Of a stretch of 64,000 nt of DNA, positions 17,180 to 25,417 are shown piece after piece (the first letter of the stretch is position 1; each line of letters opens with the position of its first letter). Origin of the DNA: Pseudooceanicola antarcticus. GTDB taxonomy: Bacteria; Pseudomonadota; Alphaproteobacteria; Rhodobacterales; Rhodobacteraceae. The notes beneath the pieces are model-generated. The model searched no databases and had not been told where the DNA came from. It was given only the letters and a program-made list of their open reading frames with translations. The DNA lies in contig NZ_OBEA01000005.1 of assembly GCF_900215355.1 (NCBI RefSeq), positions 310,001 through 374,000 on the forward strand. The letters are read 5' to 3'. The translations under genes and the position numbers were made by a program.

Positions 17180-20100
17180 ATGGCCGAATTCCAGAAGATT
17201 CTCATAGCAAACCGGGGCGAGATCGCCATCCGGATCATGCGCGCGGCAAACGAGATGGGCAAAAAGACAGTTGCCGTCTATGCCGAGGAGGACAAGCTGG
17301 GGCTGCATCGCTTCAAGGCTGATGAGGCCTATCGCATCGGCGAGGGGCTGGGTCCCGTCGCGGCCTATCTCTCGATCGAGGAGATCATCCGGGTGGCCAA
17401 GTCCTCGGGCGCGGATGCGATCCATCCGGGCTATGGCCTGCTGTCCGAAAATCCCGAGTTCGTCGATGCCTGCGACGCGGCGGGCATCACCTTCATCGGC
17501 CCCAAGGCCGCGACCATGCGGGCGCTTGGCGACAAGGCCAGCGCGCGGAAGGTCGCCATCGAGGCCGGCGTGCCCGTCATTCCCGCGACCGAGGTGCTGG
17601 GCGATGACTTCGACACGATCAAGGCCGAGGCGGCCGAGATCGGCTATCCGCTGATGCTTAAGGCCTCCTGGGGCGGCGGCGGGCGCGGCATGCGCCCGAT
17701 CGAGGGCCCGGACGAGCTGAAGGAAAAGGTGCTGGAGGGCCGCCGCGAGGCCGAGGCCGCCTTCGGCAACGGCGAGGGCTACCTCGAGAAGATGATCACC
17801 CGCGCCCGCCACGTCGAGGTGCAGATCCTGGGCGACAAGCAGGGCAACATCTACCACCTGTATGAGCGTGACTGCTCGGTCCAGCGGCGCAACCAGAAGG
17901 TGGTCGAACGCGCCCCTGCCCCCTATCTCTCGGAAGCACAGCGCGAGGAGATCTGCGAGCTGGGCCGCAAGATCTGCCAGCATGTGAACTACGAATGCGC
18001 GGGCACGGTCGAATTCCTGATGGATATGGAGACCGGCAGTTTCTACTTCATTGAGGTGAACCCCCGCGTGCAGGTCGAGCACACCGTGACCGAAGAGGTC
18101 ACCGGCATCGACATCGTACAGGCGCAGATCATGATCGCCGAGGGCAAGAGCCTGTCGGAGGCCACCGGCAAGGCCAGCCAGTACGACGTGCGCCTGACCG
18201 GCCATGCGCTGCAGACCCGGATCACCACCGAGGACCCGCAGAACAATTTCATCCCCGACTATGGCCGTATCTCGGCCTACCGGACCGCCACCGGCATGGG
18301 CATCCGCCTGGACGGCGGCACGGCCTACGCGGGCGGGGTGATCACCCGTTACTACGACTCGCTGCTGGTCAAGGTCACCGCCAAGGCGCAGACGCCCGAA
18401 AAGGCCATCGCCCGCATGGACCGCGCCCTGCGCGAGTTTCGTATCCGTGGCGTCTCGACCAATATCGCCTTCGTGCAGAACCTGCTGAAGCACCCGACCT
18501 TCCTGTCGAACCAGTATTCCACCAAGTTCATCGACACGACGCCCGAGCTCTTCGACTTCCGCACCCCCGCCGACCGCGGCACCAAGGTGCTGACCTATAT
18601 CGCTGACGTGACGGTGAACGGTCACCCCGAGACCAAGGGCCGCGCCGGTCTGCCGGAAGGCTTCAAGCTGCCCAATCCGCCCGCCCATGGTCCCGAGGTG
18701 CCCCCCGGCACCAAGACCCTGCTGGACGAGAAGGGCCCCAAGGCCGTCGCCGACTGGATGCTGGCGCAGAAGCCGCTGCTGATCACCGACACGACGATGC
18801 GGGATGGCCACCAGTCGCTGCTGGCGACGCGGATGCGGTCGATCGACATGATCAAGGCGGCGCCCTCCTATGCGGCCAACCTCTCGCAGCTCTTCTCGCT
18901 TGAATGCTGGGGCGGGGCGACCTTCGACGTGGCCTTCCGCTTCCTGCAAGAGGACCCCTGGAAGCGCCTGCGCGATATCCGCGCCGCCTGCCCCAACATC
19001 CTGACCCAGATGCTGCTGCGCGGCTCCAACGGGGTGGGCTACACCAACTACCCCGACAACGTGGTGGAAAGCTTCGTCAAGCAGGCCGCCACCGCCGGCA
19101 TGGATGTCTTCCGCGTCTTCGACAGCCTGAACTGGGTCGAGAACATGCGCGTCGCCATGGATGCGGTGGTCGAGACCGGCAAGATCTGCGAAGGCACGGT
19201 CTGCTACACCGGCGATATCCTCAACCCCGACCGCGCCAAGTACGATCTGAAGTACTACGTCGCCATGGCCAAGGAGCTCGAGGCCGCAGGCGCGCACATC
19301 CTTGGCCTGAAGGACATGGCGGGCCTCTTGAAGCCCTCCGCCGCGCGGGTGCTTATCAAGGCGCTGAAGGAAGAGGTCGGCATCCCGATCCACTTCCACA
19401 CCCATGACACCTCGGGCATCGCCGGCGCCACGATCCTGGCCGCCGCCGAGATGGGTGTCGATGCGGCCGATGCGGCGATGGACAGCTTCTCGGGCAATAC
19501 CTCGCAGCCGACCCTCGGCTCCATCGTCGAGGCCCTGGCCCATACCGACCGCGACACCGGCCTCGATATCGAGGAAATCCGCCGCATGTCCGACTACTGG
19601 GAGGCCGTGCGCAGCCAGTACGTGGCCTTCGAGAGCGGCATGCAGGCGCCGGCCTCCGAGGTCTACCTGCACGAGATGCCCGGCGGCCAGTTCACCAACC
19701 TCAAGGCGCAGGCGCGCTCCATGGGGCTGGAGGAACGCTGGCACGAGGTCGCCCATACCTATGCACAGGTGAACCAGATGTTCGGCGATATCGTGAAGGT
19801 GACGCCCAGCTCTAAAGTCGTCGGCGACATGGCCCTGATGATGGTCTCACAGGGGCTGAGCCGCGAAGAGGTCGAGGACCCCGAGCGCGACATCTCCTTC
19901 CCCGACAGCGTGATCGACATGATGCGCGGCAACCTGGGCCAGCCTCCGGGCGGCTTCCCGGCCCCGCTGGTCAAGAAGATCCTCAAGGGTGAGGCCCCCA
20001 ATACCGAACGCCCCGGCAAGCACCTGCCCCCCGTGGACTTCGACGCCGTCCGCACCGAGATCTCGCAGAAGCTGGGCGGGGCCGAGGTGGATGACGAGGA

Positions 20101-20623
20101 TCTGAACTCCTACCTGATGTATCCCAAGGTCTTCCTGGACTACGCCACCCGCCACGAGGCCTATGGCCCTGTGCGCACCCTGCCCACGAAGACCTTCTTC
20201 TACGGCATGGAACAGGGAGAGGAGATCTCGGCCGAGATCGACCCTGGCAAGACGCTCGAGATCCGCCTGCAGGCGGTCGGGGAAACCCATGAGGACGGCG
20301 AGGCGCGGGTCTTCTTCGAACTGAACGGCCAGCCCCGCGTCATCCGCGTGCCGGACCGCTCGGTCACCGGCGGTGCGGCGGCAAGGGTGAAGGCCGATCC
20401 GACCAATCCGGCCCATGTGGCCGCGCCGATGCCGGGCGTTGTGGCCTCCATCGGGGTCAGCGCCGGGCAGGAGGTCAAGCAGGGCGACCTGATCCTGACC
20501 ATCGAGGCGATGAAGATGGAGACCGGCCTGCATGCGGACCGGGACGGGGTGATCAAGGCGGTGCATGTGACCGCCGCCGCCCAGATCGACGCCAAGGACC
20601 TGCTGGTCGAATACGAAGAGTGA
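17180..20623 (+). CDS. pyc: Pyruvate carboxylase
   Basis: Biotin enzyme making oxaloacetate from pyruvate, bicarbonate and ATP (anaplerosis). The 1147-residue product has the usual order: biotin carboxylase (residues 1-455; glycine loop SWGGGGRGMRP, catalytic FIEVNPRVQVEHTVTE), carboxyltransferase barrel (from about 535; TTMRDGHQSLLATRMR, metal-site HFHTHDTSG), tetramerisation region, and C-terminal biotinyl domain with EAMKMET, the lysine near residue 1113 being biotinylated. Length matches single-chain Pyc. GGGGAGCAGAC precedes ATG 17180. Monocistronic, followed nine bases after the stop by a GGGGGC hairpin. Confidence 0.98.
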   Translation: MAEFQKILIANRGEIAIRIMRAANEMGKKTVAVYAEEDKLGLHRFKADEAYRIGEGLGPVAAYLSIEEIIRVAKSSGADAIHPGYGLLSENPEFVDACDAAGITFIGPKAATMRALGDKASARKVAIEAGVPVIPATEVLGDDFDTIKAEAAEIGYPLMLKASWGGGGRGMRPIEGPDELKEKVLEGRREAEAAFGNGEGYLEKMITRARHVEVQILGDKQGNIYHLYERDCSVQRRNQKVVERAPAPYLSEAQREEICELGRKICQHVNYECAGTVEFLMDMETGSFYFIEVNPRVQVEHTVTEEVTGIDIVQAQIMIAEGKSLSEATGKASQYDVRLTGHALQTRITTEDPQNNFIPDYGRISAYRTATGMGIRLDGGTAYAGGVITRYYDSLLVKVTAKAQTPEKAIARMDRALREFRIRGVSTNIAFVQNLLKHPTFLSNQYSTKFIDTTPELFDFRTPADRGTKVLTYIADVTVNGHPETKGRAGLPEGFKLPNPPAHGPEVPPGTKTLLDEKGPKAVADWMLAQKPLLITDTTMRDGHQSLLATRMRSIDMIKAAPSYAANLSQLFSLECWGGATFDVAFRFLQEDPWKRLRDIRAACPNILTQMLLRGSNGVGYTNYPDNVVESFVKQAATAGMDVFRVFDSLNWVENMRVAMDAVVETGKICEGTVCYTGDILNPDRAKYDLKYYVAMAKELEAAGAHILGLKDMAGLLKPSAARVLIKALKEEVGIPIHFHTHDTSGIAGATILAAAEMGVDAADAAMDSFSGNTSQPTLGSIVEALAHTDRDTGLDIEEIRRMSDYWEAVRSQYVAFESGMQAPASEVYLHEMPGGQFTNLKAQARSMGLEERWHEVAHTYAQVNQMFGDIVKVTPSSKVVGDMALMMVSQGLSREEVEDPERDISFPDSVIDMMRGNLGQPPGGFPAPLVKKILKGEAPNTERPGKHLPPVDFDAVRTEISQKLGGAEVDDEDLNSYLMYPKVFLDYATRHEAYGPVRTLPTKTFFYGMEQGEEISAEIDPGKTLEIRLQAVGETHEDGEARVFFELNGQPRVIRVPDRSVTGGAAARVKADPTNPAHVAAPMPGVVASIGVSAGQEVKQGDLILTIEAMKMETGLHADRDGVIKAVHVTAAAQIDAKDLLVEYEE

Positions 20624-20631
20624 AACAGGAT

Positions 20632-20646
20632 GGGGGCTCTGCCCCC
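20632..20646. repeat. GGGGGC-TCT-GCCCCC hairpin after pyc
   Basis: Perfect six-bp GC stem with a three-base loop directly after the pyc stop; one of eight copies in the window. Probably helps define the pyc 3' end although no T-run follows. Confidence 0.6.
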
Positions 20647-20723
20647 GTCCGCCAGGGCGGCGTTTCCCGCAGCCCGCTCAGAGGCGTCTTCAGCCGCTGG
20701 AGGGGGTAACAGGCCCCATATCC

Positions 20724-20779
20724 ATCCGACGGCCGAAAATACTGCGGGGGAGCGCCGAAGGCGCGGGGGCAGAGCCCCC
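20724..20779. repeat. Half palindromic repeat plus GGGGGC hairpin
   Basis: 20724-20751 carries ATCCGACGGCCGAAAATACT followed by GCGGGGGA, one arm of the dispersed palindrome; its partner arm is only vaguely recognisable near 20665-20690. The GGGGGC-AGA-GCCCCC hairpin follows at 20765-20779, in the same order and spacing as at 35187-35246. Confidence 0.65.
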
Positions 20780-20852
20780 TGCCCCGTCGGTCTGCCTGCG
20801 ATGGACGGTGCGGCAAGATATCTGCCGCGCCCCCTGCATCCGTCAAAGGCCG

Positions 20853-21011
20853 TCAGTCGGCCTTGCGCGCCTCGGCGGCTTTCTTCATCCGCGCCAGAAG
20901 CTCTTCCTTCGACGCCCGACCTGCCTGCTGCGCATTGCGCTCGCCGCCCTTGGGCTTGTGCTTGGGCACACCCTTGTGCGCTTTCGGCGCACCCATCTTC
21001 GAATAATCCAT
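20853..21011 (-). CDS. Conserved small lysine-rich protein of unknown function
   Basis: A 52-residue basic protein (MDYSKMGAPKAHKGVPKHKP..., ending KKAAEARKAD). CAGGAGACGACG upstream of ATG 21011 is a good ribosome-binding site, codon use is like the neighbours, and lysines cluster in the N-terminal half followed by a short amphipathic helix (SKEELLARMKKAAEA). I do not recognise a function. It lies downstream of ohrR on the same strand, 60 bases away, and may be co-transcribed with it. Confidence 0.65.
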   Translation of the reverse strand: MDYSKMGAPKAHKGVPKHKPKGGERNAQQAGRASKEELLARMKKAAEARKAD

Positions 21012-21071
21012 CGTCGTCTCCTGTGGCTCCTGGCCCTCATCCGCGGATCAAGACGCCGCAGGTTGCTGCTG

Positions 21072-21551
21072 TTACTCCGTGGCGGGTTTGCCGTCCAGCC
21101 CGGCGATCTGTCCGCGCAGCTTGCGCAGCACCTCCAGCGTGGTGTGATAATCCTCTTCGCTGAGCCCGGTGTCCTTTGCGATGCAGCCCGGCACCTCGGC
21201 CGCGGCCTCGGCTCGGGCCCGGCCCGCTTCGGTCAGGGCGATCACCACCCGGCGCTCGTCCTCCTCGGAACGGGTGCGCGTCAGCAGCCCCGCCCCCTGC
21301 ATCCGTTTCAGCAGCGGTGAAAGCGTGTTGCTCTCCATGCCCAGCAGGGCACCCAGCTCTCCGACCCCCTGGGGCTGTCCCTCGCCCTCGGGGCCGCGCA
21401 GCGTCAGCAGCACCAGGAACTGCGGATAGGTCAGCCCGATGCGCTCGAGATAGGGCGCATAGAGGCGGATGAAGCCATGGCTGGCCGCGTAGAGATTGAA
21501 ACAGATCAGCGCCTCGGTCGGCGGCAAGATCCTCTGGGTGGTCTCGGACAT
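21072..21551 (-). CDS. ohrR: OhrR-type MarR-family peroxide-sensing repressor
   Basis: A 159-residue winged-helix regulator (MSETTQRILPPTEALICFNLYAAS). The LICFNLY segment with a cysteine at residue 17 matches the redox-active cysteine of OhrR; the recognition helix region is GELGALLGMESNTLSPLLKRM and the wing TRTRSEEDERRVVIALT. It is divergent from ohr, its expected target, and the shared interval has palindromes fitting its operator. Oxidation of the cysteine by organic peroxide normally releases the repressor. ATG 21551 has GGAAGGGA upstream; the longer frame to 21695 overlaps the ohr promoter and is unlikely. Confidence 0.9.
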   Translation of the reverse strand: MSETTQRILPPTEALICFNLYAASHGFIRLYAPYLERIGLTYPQFLVLLTLRGPEGEGQPQGVGELGALLGMESNTLSPLLKRMQGAGLLTRTRSEEDERRVVIALTEAGRARAEAAAEVPGCIAKDTGLSEEDYHTTLEVLRKLRGQIAGLDGKPATE

Positions 21552-21587
21552 CGGGCATCCCTTCCTCGGATGGGTGACGCAAATTAA

Positions 21588-21669
21588 ATCGCGCGCGATC
21601 TTATCGCAAGACTTGAAACCTGGGCGACCTGCGGCCATGTATATCGCACACGATAGAATCGCACTCGAT
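21588..21669. promoter_or_regulatory. Three candidate OhrR operators
   Basis: The ohrR-ohr interval has three 12-mers of the form ATCGCRCNCGAT: ATCGCGCGCGAT (21588-21599, a perfect palindrome), ATCGCACACGAT (21643-21654) and ATCGCACTCGAT (21658-21669). The first lies 37 bases before the ohrR start, the other two are 15 bases apart centre to centre and just before ohr. Placement suits repression of both genes. Confidence 0.6.
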
Positions 21670-21684
21670 ACACAGGAGCTTCCC

Positions 21685-22110
21685 ATGTCCATCACCCCGC
21701 TCTACACCACCAAGGCAACCGCAGAGGGAGGCCGCGAAGGCCGCGCCGCCACCGCCGATGGCGCACTTGAGGTCGCGCTGGTGACGCCGAAGGAACTCGG
21801 CGGCGCCGGCGGCGCCGGCACCAACCCCGAGCAGCTTTTCGCCGCGGGCTACGCCGCCTGCTTCCTCTCGGCCCTGAAGGCCGTGGCCCGGATGCAGAAG
21901 AAGACCGTCCCCGAGGATGCCAAGGCCAACGCCGAGGTCGGCATCGGCAAGCGTGAGGATGGCGGCTTCGGCCTGACCGTCGCGCTCAGCATCGAGTTGC
22001 CCGGCCTGCCCGACGATGAGGCCGACGCGCTGATCGCCGCCGCCCACGAGGTCTGCCCCTACAGCCACGCCACCCGCGGCAATATCGACGTCAGCCTTTC
22101 CCGCGCCTGA
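21685..22110 (+). CDS. ohr: Organic hydroperoxide resistance peroxidase
   Basis: Ohr/OsmC-family thiol peroxidase that reduces organic and lipid hydroperoxides. The 141-residue protein has the two catalytic cysteines in the expected settings: YAACFLSALK (near residue 60) and VCPYSHATRGN (near residue 125), plus the arginine-containing N-terminal strand. CACAGGAGCTTCCC precedes ATG 21685. Divergent from ohrR with palindromic operators between. Confidence 0.95.
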   Translation: MSITPLYTTKATAEGGREGRAATADGALEVALVTPKELGGAGGAGTNPEQLFAAGYAACFLSALKAVARMQKKTVPEDAKANAEVGIGKREDGGFGLTVALSIELPGLPDDEADALIAAAHEVCPYSHATRGNIDVSLSRA

Positions 22111-22291
22111 TCTCTGCACCGGGGCCGCGCAGCCGGTCCCGGTGTTCCGAACCGCGGTGACAGCCGCGCCCCGCCTTCGGCAGCGAAGAACTGAGCGGCC
22201 TCCCCGGACAGTGCGGCCAGGATTGATCCGTCGTTAACTTGTGTTAACGCTTGTTGACGCAAGGGGAACCTACACGGCCGGGGGGCGGGTG

Positions 22292-22957
22292 ATGCGCGGG
22301 AAGCTGACAGTCATAGTTCTGATCATGGCCGGGCTTGGGGCCCTTTTCAGCGGTGCCGACACCAGCCCTGCGCAGCTTGCGCAGCGGGGCACCACGACGC
22401 CCGGCCTTGTCGATCCGGACAAGGTGGCGCGCGTCGCCCCTCAGTCCGCCGGGCTTTCGGCGACCGCCAGGGGCCAGCTCCACGTGGTGACGGCAAGCAG
22501 GCTCAACCTGCGCTCGGGTCCCTCGACCTCCTATCCGGTCATGATGGTTCTTCCCCAGGGGACCAATGTCTCTGTGCTGGAGCAACGGCAGGGCTGGGCC
22601 CGGCTTGGCACACAGTCAGGCTCGGCCTGGGCATCGGCGCGCTATCTCTCGCCAGTCACGGCCGCCGCACCGGGCGACCCGCTGAAGATTGCGCCCAAGC
22701 CGAAACCCAAGCGACAGGTCGCCGCCCCGAGCACAGCCGAGATCACCAGGGCCCGCAGCGATATCATCCGCCAGAGCATTGCCTCCTACCCGGGCTCCTG
22801 CCCCTGCCCCTACAATATCGACCGCGGCGGCCGCCGCTGCGGCGGGCGATCCGCATGGTCGCGGCCCGGAGGCTATGCGCCGATCTGCTATGACAGCGAT
22901 ATCAGCCAGGCCCGGCTGGCAAGTTACTTTGCCCGCAAGCGTGGCGCGGTGGACTGA
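22292..22957 (+). CDS. Secreted SH3-domain protein
   Basis: A 221-residue exported protein. N-terminal signal sequence or anchor (LTVIVLIMAGLGALFSG), a linker, then a bacterial SH3 domain (residues about 62-125: LHVVTASRLNLRSGPSTSYPVMMVLPQGTNVSVLE..., split here), and a C-terminal cysteine-containing module YPGSCPCPYN..GRRCG found in many short envelope proteins. SH3b domains often bind peptidoglycan. ATG 22292 preferred over the ORF start at 22241 because a signal peptide follows directly. Precise role unknown. Confidence 0.8.
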   Translation: MRGKLTVIVLIMAGLGALFSGADTSPAQLAQRGTTTPGLVDPDKVARVAPQSAGLSATARGQLHVVTASRLNLRSGPSTSYPVMMVLPQGTNVSVLEQRQGWARLGTQSGSAWASARYLSPVTAAAPGDPLKIAPKPKPKRQVAAPSTAEITRARSDIIRQSIASYPGSCPCPYNIDRGGRRCGGRSAWSRPGGYAPICYDSDISQARLASYFARKRGAVD

Positions 22958-23048
22958 CTTCGCGTCGGGTGAAAATTCCTCCGGTCGGCCGAAATTTCCT
23001 CTTGCAGCCGCCGGGGCTTCTTTATACATCGTGCCTCACCAAAACGGT

Positions 23049-23123
23049 GCGGGCGTAGCTCAGGGGTAGAGCATTACCTTGCCAAGGTAAGGGTCGGGCG
23101 TTCGAATCGCCTCGCCCGCTCCA
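23049..23123 (+). tRNA. tRNA-Gly(GCC), copy 1
   Basis: 75 bases with encoded CCA. Acceptor GCGGGCG pairs with CGCCCGC; D arm GCTCAGGGGTAGAGC; anticodon stem TTACC/GGTAA around CTTGCCAA with anticodon GCC; T loop GTTCGAATC. A standard cloverleaf. Confidence 0.97.
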
Positions 23124-23189
23124 ATTTGGTCCTTCTCAGGCAGCGATGCCTGAAGGGTATACCTCGGACGAAAGTCCATCGCCAAGGAA

Positions 23190-23264
23190 GCGGGCGTAGC
23201 TCAGGGGTAGAGCATTACCTTGCCAAGGTAAGGGTCGGGCGTTCGAATCGCCTCGCCCGCTCCA
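23190..23264 (+). tRNA. tRNA-Gly(GCC), copy 2
   Basis: Identical in sequence to the copy at 23049-23123, separated by 66 bases that show no gene. Likely one transcript with copy 1, a common way to raise the dose of this abundant tRNA. Confidence 0.97.
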
Positions 23265-23423
23265 ACTTCTCTCACCGAGACAACCAGTACAACGACGTCA
23301 GCCAGGCTGACGCCGCTGGTGTTCCGCATGTCGGAAGCGCATTCCTCGTGACGCAGCGACAAAGGTGACACCTCGCATCGCGCATGCCACTTCTTCCCCA
23401 AGGACATGTCACGGGAGGAAACC

Positions 23424-24401
23424 ATGAGCCTGCCCCAAGCGCTCTCTCACCTGCGTCTGCCGCTGATCGGCAGCCCGCTTTTCATCATCTCGAACCCCGA
23501 TCTGGTCATCGCCCAGTGCAAGGCGGGAATCGTCGGCTCCTTCCCGGCGCTCAATGCGCGCGAGAAGGCCGGAGACCCGATCGAGCTGGAACGCTGGCTG
23601 GTGCGGATCAACGAAGAGCTCGACCGCCACAACCAGGCCAACCCCGACAGCCCCGCCGCGCCCTATGCGGTGAACCAGATCGTGCACAAGTCGAACGTGC
23701 GGCTGGAACGCGACGTGGAGATCTGCGTCAAGCACAAGGTACCGGTCTGGATCACCTCCCTGGGGGCCCGCCCCGAGGTCAACGAGGCCGCCCATTCCGC
23801 CGGTGGCATCGTGCTGCATGACGTGATCAACGACCGTTTCGCCCGCAAGGCCATCGAGAAGGGCGCAGACGGTCTGATTGCCGTCGCAGCCGGGGCCGGC
23901 GGCCATGCCGGGGCGCTGTCGCCCTTCGCGCTGATCCAGGAGATCCGCGCCTGGTTCGACGGCCCGCTCTTCCTTTCGGGTGCCATCGCCAAGGGCGACA
24001 GCCTGCTGGCCGCGCTGGCCATGGGGGCCGACGGCGGCTATGCGGGCTCGGCCTTCATCGCCACCGAAGAGGCCAATGCCCAGGCCGCATACAAGCAGAT
24101 GATCGCCGATTGCGGCGCCTCCGATATCGTCTACTCGAACCTCTTCACCGGGGTCTGGGGCAACTACCTGAAACCCTCGGTCGCCGCGGCCGGTCTCGAC
24201 CCCGAGGCGCTGGAGATCTCCGATCCCTCGAAGATGGATTTCGGCGGGGCCAAGCCCAAGAGTTGGAAGGAAATCTGGGGCTCGGGCCAGGGCATCGGTG
24301 CCGTGGACGAGATTCTGCCCGCAGCCAAGCTCGTCGACCGCATCGAGGCCGAGTTCAAGGCCGCGCAAACGCGCCTTGCAGCGCAGTTGGGTTGGTCCTA
24401 G
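23424..24401 (+). CDS. Nitronate monooxygenase (2-nitropropane dioxygenase family)
   Basis: FMN-dependent TIM-barrel enzyme oxidising alkyl nitronates. The 325-residue protein opens with LRLPLIGSPLFIISNPDLV, carries the phosphate-binding stretches GADGLIAVAAGAGGHAG (residues about 150-166) and ALAMGADGGYAGSAFIATEEA, both family hallmarks. ATG 23424 is chosen over the frame start at 23406 because GGGAGGAA lies seven bases upstream. True substrate uncertain, since many family members act on related nitro compounds or are detoxifying. Isolated gene downstream of the tRNA pair. Confidence 0.9.
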   Translation: MSLPQALSHLRLPLIGSPLFIISNPDLVIAQCKAGIVGSFPALNAREKAGDPIELERWLVRINEELDRHNQANPDSPAAPYAVNQIVHKSNVRLERDVEICVKHKVPVWITSLGARPEVNEAAHSAGGIVLHDVINDRFARKAIEKGADGLIAVAAGAGGHAGALSPFALIQEIRAWFDGPLFLSGAIAKGDSLLAALAMGADGGYAGSAFIATEEANAQAAYKQMIADCGASDIVYSNLFTGVWGNYLKPSVAAAGLDPEALEISDPSKMDFGGAKPKSWKEIWGSGQGIGAVDEILPAAKLVDRIEAEFKAAQTRLAAQLGWS

Positions 24402-24469
24402 GGGCCCGTCCCGTCCCCGCTGCCGGCCGGGAACGCGCCGAAACGCTCAGGGATTAGCCGCTGCCCGAA

Positions 24470-24562
24470 ATCGCTCCAGGCGATTCGGGGCAGCCGCGAG
24501 AGCCCGTCACCGGCGATTTATTGATGAATTGGCCCGCTCAATTTAATTTGAGCGGGCCTTTT
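24470..24562 (+). terminator. Structured 3' region and Rho-independent terminator after nitronate monooxygenase
   Basis: A near-perfect 15-bp hairpin (24469-24503, arms around GCTGCCCGAAATCGC and GCGATTCGGGGCAGC, loop TCCAG) is followed by a strong terminator: GGCCCGCTCAA (24531-24541), six-base loop, TTGAGCGGGCC (24548-24558), then TTTTCTC. The terminator is 130 bases past the stop codon, so the 3' UTR is long and structured; it could give rise to a small RNA, but no promoter was identified. Confidence 0.7.
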
Positions 24563-24790
24563 CTCATTACTGGATGAGTGCTTTCACAATATGAGGGCTT
24601 GCTTCTATAAAGTTGTACGCGGAAAGCAGGTTCCAGTGCCGATCAAGGGCCAAATGACTGTAGGGTCAGGAAACTTTCCTGCGGGGCAATACCGCTCCGG
24701 GCTTTTCGCCAATACAATTTGTCTGCGACGGCGAGGAGACGTGGCTCTGATTCTTCTCCCGCCGTATAGGGACACGACTTTGAGGGACTG
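24563..24790. other. Upstream region of the TetR gene
   Basis: No gene seen. The short frame opening at 24591 lacks a ribosome-binding site and family resemblance. The stretch is lower in GC and probably carries the promoter of the TetR gene; TTTGAGGGACTG lies just before ATG 24791. No palindromic operator was obvious. Confidence 0.5.
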
Positions 24791-25402
24791 ATGGCAGATT
24801 GGAACGGGGAGATCGCCTCTCGCGAAGAGCTGCGGGAACGCAAACGGCGCGCGGCGCTGCGCGTGGCTTCCCGGCTTTTTAACGAAAAAGGGTATCACGC
24901 GACATCTCTGGACGAGATCGCCGACCGGATCGGCGTCACCAAGACCGCGCTTTACTACTACTTCCGCAACAAGGAAGAGCTTCTCTACGAATGTATCGAG
25001 CTCAGCCTGAAAGCCGGGGAGCGCGCCCGCGAACGCGCGCATGAGGGCGAGAGCGCCCTGGACCGCTTCAAGACGTTCTATTTCACCTTCCTGCGCGAGG
25101 TGATGGCCGATGGCGGGACCTACACCACCCGGATGAACGTGCGTGCCCTGCCCGCCCCGATGCGGGACACGATCACCGAGCGGCTCGCGGCGCTGAGCAA
25201 CCACATCGCCGAGCTGCTGGATGCCGCCGTGGCCGAGGGCAGCATGCGCCCCCTCGACAGCAAGTCGACGGCGATCTTCCTGACCTCTGCGGTCAACTGG
25301 ATGGTGGCCTACCCGCAGGAGTACCTGACGGGCCAGGTGGACAACAGCAGCGAGGCCGAGGCCTTCCTGGAACAGCTGGTCTACGGCCTGGCCACGCGCT
25401 GA
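24791..25402 (+). CDS. TetR-family transcriptional regulator
   Basis: 203 residues with a typical N-terminal helix-turn-helix (RRAALRVASRLFNEKGYHATSLDEIADRIGVTKTALYYYFRNKEEL in pieces, residues about 18-63) and an all-helical ligand-binding C-terminal domain containing the YFTFLREVMADGGTYTTRMN region. Such regulators often control acyl-CoA or multidrug genes, but the target is not evident: neighbours are a secreted protein on the other strand and nitronate monooxygenase upstream. Convergent with the 25418 gene, 15 bases apart. Confidence 0.9.
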   Translation: MADWNGEIASREELRERKRRAALRVASRLFNEKGYHATSLDEIADRIGVTKTALYYYFRNKEELLYECIELSLKAGERARERAHEGESALDRFKTFYFTFLREVMADGGTYTTRMNVRALPAPMRDTITERLAALSNHIAELLDAAVAEGSMRPLDSKSTAIFLTSAVNWMVAYPQEYLTGQVDNSSEAEAFLEQLVYGLATR

Positions 25403-25417
25403 ACGCGCGCGCCCCGT

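Noticed and set aside
17165-19756. 863-codon reading frame antisense to pyc
   Set aside because: GC-rich coding sequence produces long antisense frames; no family motif and no ribosome-binding site, while pyc is certain.
24591-24791. Short protein-coding frame before the TetR gene
   Set aside because: No ribosome-binding site, atypical composition and overlap with the likely promoter region.
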